NCBI GenBank assembly: GCA_031292465.1
Contig: JARLHB010000234.1
Location: 1-5,929, forward strand
Source: Ignavibacteriaceae bacterium
Lineage (GTDB): Bacteria; Bacteroidota; Ignavibacteria; Ignavibacteriales; Ignavibacteriaceae
DNA: 5,929 nucleotides
Direction of reading: 5' to 3'
Shown: positions 1-5,929 of the stretch, piece by piece
Layout: each line of letters opens with the position of its first letter
Position numbering within the stretch: position 1 is the first letter of the stretch
The notes under the pieces: model-generated
Database searches by the model: none
Told to the model about the DNA's origin: nothing
Seen by the model: the letters and a program-made list of their open reading frames with translations, nothing else
Program-made: the position numbers and the translations under genes

Positions 1-9
1 ACACCGATA

Positions 10-50
10 TTAACCGCTTAGTAAGATATATTGCATCGTTACCTCCTTTT
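10..50 (-). other. Strong Shine-Dalgarno followed by an 8-codon ORF
   Basis: On the minus strand AAAAAGGAGG is followed after TAACG (5 nt) by an ATG at 36. That frame reads MQYILLSG and stops at TAA (12-10). It lies about 80 nt downstream of the receptor stop codon, with no convincing terminator between. It may be a short leader peptide, a start site whose gene is disrupted, or an accidental match upstream of a gene that begins outside the window. Too little sequence remains to tell. Confidence 0.25.
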
Positions 51-115
51 TATAATATACAATTTAAACTTTGTGTTATGTGCTGGTTTTTTCCGTTATA
101 GTTATTCACAACAAA

Positions 116-3100
116 TCAGAACCTGTACCTGCAGCCGAAATCAATTGTCCATCCATAACTTTCGGAATATGTGGGCCGTGAGTCCGCCAAATAATTTTGG
201 TAGCCGATAGGATTGTTGATGTTTGCATAATTAAGTAATAATTCCAGACCGGGGATTGGAAGTTTTTGAGTGACTTGCAGGTCCCATCTTGCTAATTTAG
301 CAACTCGATTTTCAAACTCCGTTTGGTTCGGTTCGGTTGTTATCATACCATCTGTGTACTGGTAAGACAGCCAGAGGTTAAAGCCAAGGTAGTTGTAACC
401 AATAGACAGGTTCACTATGCTCTTAGGCTGGTTTAACATCGGACCTGAATAAATAGAGTCAACCGATGCAGGTATAGGACGACCATGGGCATCATATCCT
501 TTGTTATATACTTTAGAATATTGGTATTTGGTTTCAGAATTAATAAGAGTAAAATTCAAATCAAGAGACAAATTATTGAAAGGAAAGGGCAGATACCAAA
601 AATTTGTTTGGGTTTCAAATTCAATTCCCTTAAGATAGTCCGGGAAAGTATGATTTTGAGGTATTGTAATTAATACAGTGGTATTATCAGTATAATATTT
701 CCCTATATTAAAATTTTCATAAGGCCAAGGTTCCCCGGAAATCCTGTAAATTGAAGGAGTCCAGATTGCATCTTTAACTTTTTTATAAAATCCGGTGAAT
801 GAAACCAATCCTATTTTATCACCGTACAAAACCACTTGGGCATCATAATTCGTCCATAATTCAGGTTTCAAATCCGGATTGCCTGCCGTGTAAGAAGAAG
901 GCCCCGAAGCAGTGCTTGTATTTACATAAACATATGGAACTATCTGACTAAGGTCAGGCCGGTGTAGTGTTTGGGTAAAAGATAATTGGGTTTGAAGCCA
1001 GGACAAAGGTTTAATTTTAAGATGCGCCATTGGAAGCCAGTACTCATTATTTTTAACAGCATAAGTAGAATAACCCGGTTTATATTCCTGGCTCGTTTCA
1101 CTACTGGATGTAGTAGGTAAAATAAACCACCCGCCAAGGTTGTCCCTTACTTTTTCATATCTTACGCCAGGAATAAATGAAGCAATGTCTCCAAGATTTA
1201 TCTCACTCATCAGGTAACCTGCATAATAATACTGATTTACTTTTTGCAGATTCTGAGTAATTGATACCCAATCGGGAATAAACCCAATATATCCTCCTTT
1301 AAATGGATTAGGAGTAGCGGCAGGATTTTGATAAATATAATAATTCGAAAAATTATTCCACCAGTTAAAAATATTGTTTAACCTGTCAATATTGGGATAC
1401 CAGCCGAAATTGTATTGCCCGTTAAGGAAGTTATTAACTGAGCCGTCATTCAACCCATACATTGATAGAGAGTTGGTTCCGGATTCATGCGCCCAAGGGA
1501 AATTGGGAATTGCATAATTACCCCAAACCTGTAAACCACCCACAGGCATTGATCTGGAATCTTCGTTTTGATTATGCTGGATTACTTTGTATTCAGCGCC
1601 GAACTTTAAATAGCCAGAAACCGACTGTCCAAAATCAAATGGTATCTTTGAATTAATATATGAGTTTATATTGTCTTCAAGAGCATCATTTGCCGAACGG
1701 CCCATAGTATATAAATAAAACTTATCCAATGTTGCATCAGAAAGCCCGTCTGTAGCGCCTGCAAGTATCTGATTTAGTTGAGCTCTCTGTATTGTCTGGT
1801 TGCCGAAATTTGTTAACCCGATACCATTATAAGAAAAATACCAGTTCCTTGAATCAGGAGTATAAGAGTGCGATTGAGAGAATGACAGGCCTTCGTCTAA
1901 TTCAAAAGATTCAAACTGGTGTGTAGCTTTAAGATTGCCTGCATATAAATCCGATTTTACATGAGGCACATCATTTATGCTGTAACTTATACTTCCATTT
2001 GCCGCATTATATGATTTTGTAACATCGGTATAATCCTGATCCGTATGTGAGAAGAAGTTAGAAAATGAAAGTTTTGTTATTGGAGAAAGGACATAATCCA
2101 ATACTAAAGAACCACCAGTTCTCTGATTTATTCTTTTCTCATCATTAAGATTTATATTATCTACATACAACGGAGCTAACTGGCCAGTAGGAGCATTGGA
2201 CTTTATCTCATAACCGGCGCTTAAAGTCTGATCACTTCTATTAACACTCTCAACATCTAAATTTACAATAATTCCCAATTTATCATCAAAGAACCTGTTG
2301 CTGAAATCGCCGACAAATTTATAGTTTTTCCAATAATTATTAAGATCATTGTATCCACCCTGGGCCATAACACTATACTTCAATCCACTGGGCGCTTGAT
2401 TTAATTTTAAGTTAATTACACCTGCAACAGCATCGCCTTCCATATCGGGAGTAATTGATTTAAAAACTTCTACGCCTTTTAGGTCATATTGAGATATCCC
2501 TGATATATTGCTGGTTGGCAGTTCAATACCGTCCAGCGTTATCTTACTGTAGGACGGATTAAATCCTCTAATTACAACCCCGGTTCCTTCACCTCCCGAT
2601 CTTATAAGCGATATACCGGGTAAACGCCCTATTGCTTCTGCTGAATTGGCATCCGGGTTTTCCTGAAGTCTGTCGGCTGCGACTACATTTTTAATTACGT
2701 TTGATTGAATCTGGTCATTAATTGCTTTCTGCTGACCGGCTCTTTGAGCTGTTACTACAACTTCCTGTCCTTCGACGGATGTTATTTCCAGAACGACATT
2801 TATTTCTATAACCTGATCGGATTTTATCACAACATCAATACTTTTCGTTTTATAACCGACATATGAAACAGATACCTGGTGTTTGCCAGGTTTTATATTA
2901 CGCAAAACAAAATTACCGTCTATATCTGATGTTGTGCCATTATTTGTACCTTCAACCATAATAATTGCAAACGGAAGCGCACTTTTAGTATCTGAGCCTT
3001 TAATACAGCCTCTTATTCCTCCTTTTGCATTATCATCAGGAACTTTTTTAGGAAAGTTCATTTTTTTGATAACAATGAACTTGTCCAATTGAGAAAATGA

Positions 3101-3415
3101 AAGCCCAAGATCTCCGGAAAGCTTTGTTAATATTTCTTCAATTGTTGCTTCATCAAAATTTAATGAGACAACATTATCTAATGGTATTTCATCGCTGTTA
3201 TAAATAAAGTTCAAATTTGCTTTCTGTTCAATGTCATGCAAAGCTTCCTGAAGTGTAACTTTATTAATATCCAAACTTATTCTTATCTTATCAAGTTTCT
3301 GCGCATCGGTTGATACCATCCCAAAAAGCAGATTTACAAAGAACACCTGCAATAAGAATCCTTTTATTGAGTAGTATGCAAACATTTTTAGTGCCTTGTA
3401 AATATCTTTTCTCAT
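116..3415 (-). CDS. TonB-dependent outer-membrane receptor with STN and carboxypeptidase-like regulatory domains
   Basis: An outer-membrane, TonB/ExbBD-powered importer that probably also signals. Residues below count from the ATG at 3415 (about 1099 aa). Residues 1-39 form a signal peptide: basic start MRKDIYKALK, a hydrophobic stretch, then STDAQ. Residues 43-117 are an STN (secretin/TonB N-terminal) domain, the part that contacts FecR-type anti-sigma factors. Residues 133-218 are a carboxypeptidase-regulatory-like beta-sandwich (GTTSDIDGNFVLRNIKPGKH). EVVVTAQRA at 218-226 is a TonB-box-like segment. The plug runs to about 340 (ANSAEAIGRLPGISL, VVIRGF, ITLDGIELPT, GVINLKL), and the rest is a beta-barrel ending in YRF, the usual aromatic outer-membrane C-terminus. 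The plug wording resembles TonB-Xanth-Caul-type receptors, often linked to carbohydrate uptake. An aromatic/Asn-rich segment at about 645-725 may be a ligand-binding loop. The frame extends to a TTG at 3442, but the ATG at 3415 is preferred: AAGG lies 8 nt upstream and the signal peptide fits. Substrate is inferred, not shown. Confidence 0.95.
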   Translation of the reverse strand: MRKDIYKALKMFAYYSIKGFLLQVFFVNLLFGMVSTDAQKLDKIRISLDINKVTLQEALHDIEQKANLNFIYNSDEIPLDNVVSLNFDEATIEEILTKLSGDLGLSFSQLDKFIVIKKMNFPKKVPDDNAKGGIRGCIKGSDTKSALPFAIIMVEGTNNGTTSDIDGNFVLRNIKPGKHQVSVSYVGYKTKSIDVVIKSDQVIEINVVLEITSVEGQEVVVTAQRAGQQKAINDQIQSNVIKNVVAADRLQENPDANSAEAIGRLPGISLIRSGGEGTGVVIRGFNPSYSKITLDGIELPTSNISGISQYDLKGVEVFKSITPDMEGDAVAGVINLKLNQAPSGLKYSVMAQGGYNDLNNYWKNYKFVGDFSNRFFDDKLGIIVNLDVESVNRSDQTLSAGYEIKSNAPTGQLAPLYVDNINLNDEKRINQRTGGSLVLDYVLSPITKLSFSNFFSHTDQDYTDVTKSYNAANGSISYSINDVPHVKSDLYAGNLKATHQFESFELDEGLSFSQSHSYTPDSRNWYFSYNGIGLTNFGNQTIQRAQLNQILAGATDGLSDATLDKFYLYTMGRSANDALEDNINSYINSKIPFDFGQSVSGYLKFGAEYKVIQHNQNEDSRSMPVGGLQVWGNYAIPNFPWAHESGTNSLSMYGLNDGSVNNFLNGQYNFGWYPNIDRLNNIFNWWNNFSNYYIYQNPAATPNPFKGGYIGFIPDWVSITQNLQKVNQYYYAGYLMSEINLGDIASFIPGVRYEKVRDNLGGWFILPTTSSSETSQEYKPGYSTYAVKNNEYWLPMAHLKIKPLSWLQTQLSFTQTLHRPDLSQIVPYVYVNTSTASGPSSYTAGNPDLKPELWTNYDAQVVLYGDKIGLVSFTGFYKKVKDAIWTPSIYRISGEPWPYENFNIGKYYTDNTTVLITIPQNHTFPDYLKGIEFETQTNFWYLPFPFNNLSLDLNFTLINSETKYQYSKVYNKGYDAHGRPIPASVDSIYSGPMLNQPKSIVNLSIGYNYLGFNLWLSYQYTDGMITTEPNQTEFENRVAKLARWDLQVTQKLPIPGLELLLNYANINNPIGYQNYLADSRPTYSESYGWTIDFGCRYRF

Positions 3416-3421
3416 ATCTTT

Positions 3422-3560
3422 TGCCTTGGATTGGTTAAACAATTCGTTGTTTATTGTTTAGCTATTTAAGCCCTGACAATCTACCACACTGTCAATGCTT
3501 TTTTGCCTTATATTTTACTTCTACTACAGGTCCCCTTTTTCTGTGTATTTATCCAAGGCA
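3422..3560 (-). promoter_or_regulatory. Possible SD-masking long-range pairing in the receptor 5' UTR
   Basis: On the minus strand TGCCTTGGAT (3560-3551) is the perfect 10-base complement of ATCCAAGGCA (3431-3422). The second arm contains AAGG, the only Shine-Dalgarno-like sequence before the receptor ATG at 3415 (8-nt spacing). The arms are 119 nt apart. If both are transcribed, pairing could hide the ribosome-binding site. The complementarity is seen directly; the control role is inference and depends on where transcription starts. Confidence 0.3.
3436..3453 (-). repeat. Small stem-loop just upstream of the receptor start
   Basis: Arms TAAACAA (3436-3442) and TTGTTTA (3447-3453) form a 7-bp AT-rich stem around a 4-nt loop (CGAA when read on the minus strand). 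It lies about 20-40 nt upstream of the ATG at 3415 and would bury the alternative TTG start at 3442, another reason to prefer the ATG. A weak structure; function unknown. Confidence 0.3.
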
Positions 3561-3608
3561 TATTTATATGAATTTTATCTCTGTACTCAAAAAATATGCT
3601 AATTATAG

Positions 3609-3629
3609 TTTACGAAAAAATTTCGTAAA
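3609..3629. promoter_or_regulatory. Inverted repeat upstream of the receptor, candidate operator
   Basis: Perfect 9-bp arms TTTACGAAA (3609-3617) and TTTCGTAAA (3621-3629) with a 3-nt AAA spacer. The arm differs by only one base from TTTGCGAAA, the core of the palindrome upstream of the lacI-type gene (4934-4942). A third half-site, ATTCGTAAA, lies at 3715-3723 (8 of 9 matches). It sits about 190 bp upstream of the receptor ATG. A lacI terminator is the alternative reading, but the stem is AT-rich and no T-run follows directly on the minus strand. Confidence 0.45.
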
Positions 3630-3729
3630 TTCGATTGTTTTATTGAATAAAATGCACGGATTATTTCTTTTTACCTGGAGTTATGTGATATTTTCTATCA
3701 GAATTGAGAACTAAATTCGTAAATACAGC

Positions 3730-4740
3730 CTATCTTGAAAGTATTTCCGATTCAATTACCACGTCCTGAAAATGGTTGTCTTTTACCCCAATTTCTAATT
3801 GCCTGATAAGAAGATCTACTGCAGCCTTCCCAATTTTATACGGATTTTGAAAAACTGTATAGAATGGTACGCCTAACCTGTTTACTATATCATTATCACC
3901 GAATTCTCCCAATACTATATCATTAGGTATTGAAAGATTATTATCAAGTATAGCCTTCCCTGCACCATATGTTATCAATCCGCCAACACTTACTAAACCG
4001 TCTATCTTTATACCTTTATTAAGAAAGGAACTCATCTTCTTATAACTGTCCTGGTAATTACGGAAAGTTTGTATATTCAACATAGGGTTATATTCTATAC
4101 TATAGGCAGCCAGGGCTTCCCGATATCCCTCAAACCTGTCCTTTGCAACTGGAATTCCTGTGTTGGGACCAAGGAATACAATATTTTTCCTTTCCAGTTC
4201 GATTATTTTTGATGTGAGTTCAAACGAGGCCTTCTTGTCATCTATTGTCACGGATTTGTATTCCAAACCTTCCAGTTTTCTATCCCAGCATACAATCTTA
4301 ATTCCTTCTTCGGATAGTTTTTGAAAGAGCCAATAATTGGCTTTGCCGCCTACAGCATTTAATAAAATACCGTCAACATGTATATCCGACAGAAATTCAA
4401 GCTTTTCCTTTTCCTTCTCTTTTTTTTCATCATGCACCATAAGGATAATCTCATATCCTTTCCGGTTGGCCTCTTCGTACATGCCTCTAACTGCTTCAGA
4501 GAAGAAGGAGATGCGCAGGTCCGGGATAATAACTCCCAGCAACTTGCTGCTGTTTACTATAAGCGACCTTGCAAGAATATTGGGGCGGTAACTCAATTCA
4601 TTCGCCTTTTTTTTTACTTTTTCTTTCATCTCCAAAGAAATATCATCGCTGTTTCGTAATGCTTTGGATACTGTAGCAGAAGTTACTGACAATGATTCAG
4701 CTATATCTTTCAGAGTCACTTTTTTTCTAAATTCTCGCAT
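3730..4740 (-). CDS. LacI/GalR-family transcriptional regulator
   Basis: A cytoplasmic DNA-binding regulator, 336 aa, the usual length for the family. Residues 8-55 form the LacI helix-turn-helix (VTLKDIAESLSVTSATVSKA), followed by the hinge helix YRPNILARSL. Leu60 aligns with LacI Leu56, which inserts into the central CpG step of operators. Residues 66-335 form the periplasmic-binding-protein-like effector domain (LLGVIIPDL, HVDGILLNAV, IVFLGPNTGIPVAKDRFEGY, IDGLVSVGG, then VFQNPYKIGKAAVDLLI near the C-terminus). The stretch 105-113 is a Lys/Glu-rich run. In this family the effector is usually a sugar or sugar phosphate; here it is unknown. The ATG at 4740 places the helix-turn-helix at the usual distance from the N-terminus; no Shine-Dalgarno is seen before it. 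It sits between a fecR-like gene and a receptor gene on the same strand, separated from them by 416 and about 300 nt, so it probably has its own promoter. Autoregulation and control of the receptor are inferred from palindromes on both sides. Confidence 0.95.
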   Translation of the reverse strand: MREFRKKVTLKDIAESLSVTSATVSKALRNSDDISLEMKEKVKKKANELSYRPNILARSLIVNSSKLLGVIIPDLRISFFSEAVRGMYEEANRKGYEIILMVHDEKKEKEKEKLEFLSDIHVDGILLNAVGGKANYWLFQKLSEEGIKIVCWDRKLEGLEYKSVTIDDKKASFELTSKIIELERKNIVFLGPNTGIPVAKDRFEGYREALAAYSIEYNPMLNIQTFRNYQDSYKKMSSFLNKGIKIDGLVSVGGLITYGAGKAILDNNLSIPNDIVLGEFGDNDIVNRLGVPFYTVFQNPYKIGKAAVDLLIRQLEIGVKDNHFQDVVIESEILSR

Positions 4741-4925
4741 AAGAGTAGAGATTCGCTTTAGTAGTTTGAATTTGTACTGGGGAAAAGATAAGAGTATTAT
4801 TACTATTCTAAGGAATTTATTAGTTAATCACGTTATTTTGAAAAGATTAAAATATTTGTGAATGGAAATACAGCTCCGCTACATGAGTCACATTCTTGTA
4901 TTCTTCCGTAACTCAATTTTTATTT

Positions 4926-4951
4926 CTTAAAGGTTTGCGAAATCCTTTAAG
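4926..4951. promoter_or_regulatory. Candidate LacI-family operator (CpG-centred palindrome)
   Basis: Arms CTTAAAGG (4926-4933) and CCTTTAAG (4944-4951) are perfect 8-bp inverted complements. The 10-nt centre, TTTGCGAAAT, is itself partly symmetric, and the dyad axis falls exactly on the CpG at 4938/4939. An even palindrome centred on CpG is the hallmark of LacI/GalR-family operators. It lies 186 bp upstream of the lacI-type start codon. As a hairpin it has no T-run on the minus side, so a fecR terminator is less likely. Binding by the adjacent regulator is inferred. Confidence 0.5.
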
Positions 4952-4984
4952 TAACTATTTTGGATATTATATTCCCTTTTAACT

Positions 4985-5020
4985 AAATAATAATAAATGT
5001 CGTGCACTTATTATTTATTT
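4985..5020. repeat. AT-only imperfect inverted repeat
   Basis: Perfect 8-bp arms AATAATAA (4989-4996) and TTATTATT (5008-5015) flank an 11-nt loop that contains the palindrome GTGCAC. The pairing extends by four more base pairs if T5016 is bulged. On the minus strand the 5' arm is A-rich and the 3' arm T-rich, so it could weakly assist transcription ending after fecR, but there is no GC clamp. In DNA this AT-rich, chance may explain part of it. Confidence 0.3.
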
Positions 5021-5052
5021 TCCATTGTTCAGTGTTATCTAGCCTATTTACA

Positions 5053-5076
5053 AGATGATTTGCATCCAAATCATCT
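5053..5076. repeat. Perfect 10-bp stem-loop downstream of the fecR-like gene
   Basis: Arms AGATGATTTG (5053-5062) and CAAATCATCT (5067-5076) pair perfectly around a 4-nt loop. An outer CCTAT/ATAGG pair (5043-5047 with 5083-5087) could extend the structure. It lies about 80 nt past the fecR-like stop codon. The minus-strand sequence after it (TGTAAATAGG) has no T-run, so it is not a standard terminator. It could be a 3'-end-stabilising hairpin, a non-canonical terminator or a protein-binding dyad; the sequence does not decide. Confidence 0.5.
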
Positions 5077-5156
5077 ATTATTATAGGACTTGAACTCTAT
5101 CATAGATTAAAAATTCATTTCGTCTTAATAAGCGAACTGAATTTTAAGTAAAATTT

Positions 5157-5929
5157 TTATTTTTTAAAGAATACTATTTTCTTAATCTGATCATTTTCTT
5201 TAATATTTGTATAGTCAAGACCAGTTAATTTCTTTATTAATTTAGTCACGGTCTCAACAGGTGCTTTATCAAAATTAGCTGTAATTAAAAAACCTTCAAA
5301 TGATTTTGTCTGGAGCTGGAATTTAATACCGTATGCCCTTTCAAGCTTTATGAAAACATCTTTAAGAGTCGCATCTTTAAACTTTAATACGTTGTCTTTC
5401 CAGCCAATAATTTCCACCATATCAAAATCTCTTAAATTATAGGTCTTCTTAGTTGTACTATAAACTAACTGTTGCTTTGGCTGGAGTATAGTACTTTTAC
5501 TAATTTTTTCATTTTCGTTTTCAGCAATATTTATTTTGCCGCTTACAAGGGATACTGTAATTTCTTTTTCATTTGAATATGCACTGATATCAAATTCAGT
5601 CCCTAAATCAGTAGTAGTTAGATTTTTACTATGAACTATAAATTGCCTGGTTGTATCGTGCTTTACTTCGAAAAAAGCTTCGCCTTCTAAAAATACTTCT
5701 CTAGTATTATTAAGTGCATTTACAGAATATTTTAAATTGCTATTACCATTTAGTATAATTTTTGTACCATCTGCGAAATTTATAATAGATTTTTCACCTG
5801 AGATAGTTTTTCTTTCTGTCCAGGCTACTTGATTCGAATTAGAGCTAAATACTCCGCTGATGTATAATGCACATACTGAGAGAGTTAATAAAGCAATAAT
5901 GGAAGCTGCTATCTTTAATAAATACCTGG
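5157..5929 (-). CDS. FecR-like anti-sigma factor, 5'-truncated by the window edge
   Basis: An inner-membrane anti-sigma regulator of the FecR type; 256 residues are visible and the reading frame is open to the window edge. An internal ATG at 5420 would give only 87 residues and is not the start, because clear FecR sequence precedes it. Visible residues 5-27 form a transmembrane helix (IAASIIALLTLSVCALYISG). Next comes the periplasmic FecR domain: GEKSIINFADGTKIILNGNS, REVFLEGEAFFEVKHD, then TTDLGTEFDISAYS and VSLVSGKINI. The last ~80 residues (WKDNVLKFKDATLKDVFIKL onward) match the DUF4974 C-terminal domain common in Bacteroidota FecR proteins. The missing N-terminus should hold the cytoplasmic sigma-binding segment. 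Family knowledge: such proteins hold an ECF sigma factor inactive until a TonB receptor with an STN domain signals; the sigma gene is normally directly upstream. The receptor at 116-3415 is the obvious candidate partner, though a lacI-type gene intervenes. Confidence 0.93.
   Translation of the reverse strand, partial: RYLLKIAASIIALLTLSVCALYISGVFSSNSNQVAWTERKTISGEKSIINFADGTKIILNGNSNLKYSVNALNNTREVFLEGEAFFEVKHDTTRQFIVHSKNLTTTDLGTEFDISAYSNEKEITVSLVSGKINIAENENEKISKSTILQPKQQLVYSTTKKTYNLRDFDMVEIIGWKDNVLKFKDATLKDVFIKLERAYGIKFQLQTKSFEGFLITANFDKAPVETVTKLIKKLTGLDYTNIKENDQIKKIVFFKK

Larger units (their letters stand above)
3416..3729. other. Gene-free leader between lacI-like gene and receptor
   Basis: About 300 nt upstream of the receptor ATG with no credible gene. 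It contains a 9-bp inverted repeat (3609-3629), a further near-copy of its half-site just past the lacI stop (3715-3723), a 10-bp element complementary to the receptor's ribosome-binding region (3551-3560), and a small 7-bp stem-loop (3436-3453). On the minus strand TATTTTTTG (3598-3590), about 10 nt past the inverted repeat, loosely resembles the Bacteroidota -7 element TAnnTTTG but with one extra base. A start site there would leave a long 5' UTR of roughly 170 nt. Confidence 0.6.
4741..5156. other. Gene-free region between fecR-like and lacI-like genes
   Basis: 416 nt with no credible ORF on either strand. It is AT-rich and holds three clear inverted repeats, listed separately at 5053-5076, 4985-5020 and 4926-4951. 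Weaker AT-only symmetry lies right after the fecR stop (5140-5155, arms AATTTT/AAAATT), and an imperfect repeat lies at 5119-5136. None of these is a GC-rich stem followed by a T-run on the minus strand, so a standard terminator for fecR is not evident. The promoter of the lacI-like gene should be here, but I found no clear Bacteroidota -33/-7 pair (TTG and TAnnTTTG). Confidence 0.7.

Noticed and set aside
62..115. Intrinsic terminator after the receptor
   Set aside because: Only a 5-bp TTGTG/CACAA pairing with mismatches inside it, and no T-run following on the minus strand.
3416..3442. TTG at 3442 as the receptor start, adding nine residues
   Set aside because: It lies inside a small stem-loop and has no Shine-Dalgarno, while the ATG at 3415 has AAGG at 8-nt spacing and begins a well-formed signal peptide.
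3474..3496. TTGACA on the minus strand as a -35 box, with TGACA/TGTCA inverted arms
   Set aside because: No -10 hexamer at 16-18 nt; the 5-bp arms with an 11-nt gap are too short to stand out, and the sigma-70 consensus of proteobacteria does not apply well to Bacteroidota.
3454..3714. Plus-strand ORF of 86 codons in the receptor leader
   Set aside because: AT-rich, no recognisable domain, no ribosome-binding site and overlapping the candidate regulatory repeats; looks like a chance open frame.
4378..4659. Plus-strand ORFs opposite the lacI-type gene
   Set aside because: They are antisense to a clearly conserved coding sequence, and their Phe/Ser-rich stretch mirrors the Lys/Glu-rich run of the regulator.
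4588..4918. Direct repeat GTAACTCAATT at 4588-4598 and 4908-4918, possibly a remnant of a duplicated lacI fragment
   Set aside because: The first copy encodes part of ELSYR in the regulator, but similarity ends after the 11 bases and no further lacI-like residues appear upstream.
5157..5420. A separate small 87-residue gene starting at the ATG at 5420
   Set aside because: The same frame is open upstream to the window edge and encodes a clear transmembrane helix and FecR domain, so this is only the C-terminal part of the anti-sigma factor.

Overview
The window looks like AT-rich DNA from a Bacteroidota (Bacteroidetes-type) bacterium. Two things suggest this: a TonB-dependent receptor that carries an N-terminal STN signalling domain plus a carboxypeptidase-like regulatory domain, and a FecR-type anti-sigma factor that ends in a DUF4974-like domain. 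Both are typical of that phylum. The lacI-type gene also lacks a Shine-Dalgarno sequence, as many Bacteroidota genes do. The exact genus cannot be told from this sequence.

All three real genes lie on the minus strand, so the locus reads from right to left. (1) 5929-5157: a FecR-like anti-sigma factor, cut at its 5' end by the window edge; the visible part starts just before its transmembrane helix. (2) 5156-4741: a 416-nt gene-free stretch with several inverted repeats, including a CpG-centred palindrome that looks like a LacI-family operator. (3) 4740-3730: a complete LacI/GalR-family regulator. (4) 3729-3416: a gene-free leader of about 300 nt holding a 9-bp inverted repeat whose half-site matches the core of the upstream palindrome, and a 10-bp complement to the receptor's ribosome-binding region. 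(5) 3415-116: a complete outer-membrane TonB-dependent receptor of about 1099 residues. (6) 115-1: a short downstream region with a strong Shine-Dalgarno-like sequence and a tiny ORF, but no convincing terminator.

The likely logic is an uptake locus with two layers of control. The receptor's STN domain would report ligand binding at the surface to FecR, which would release an ECF sigma factor; the sigma gene is expected just outside the window, upstream of fecR, but is not seen. The LacI-type protein would sense an intracellular ligand, probably a sugar derivative, and act at the CpG-centred sites flanking its own gene. The carbohydrate substrate is an inference from the LacI neighbour and the receptor subtype. 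No SusD-like partner, enzyme, tRNA, rRNA, insertion sequence or CRISPR array is visible.
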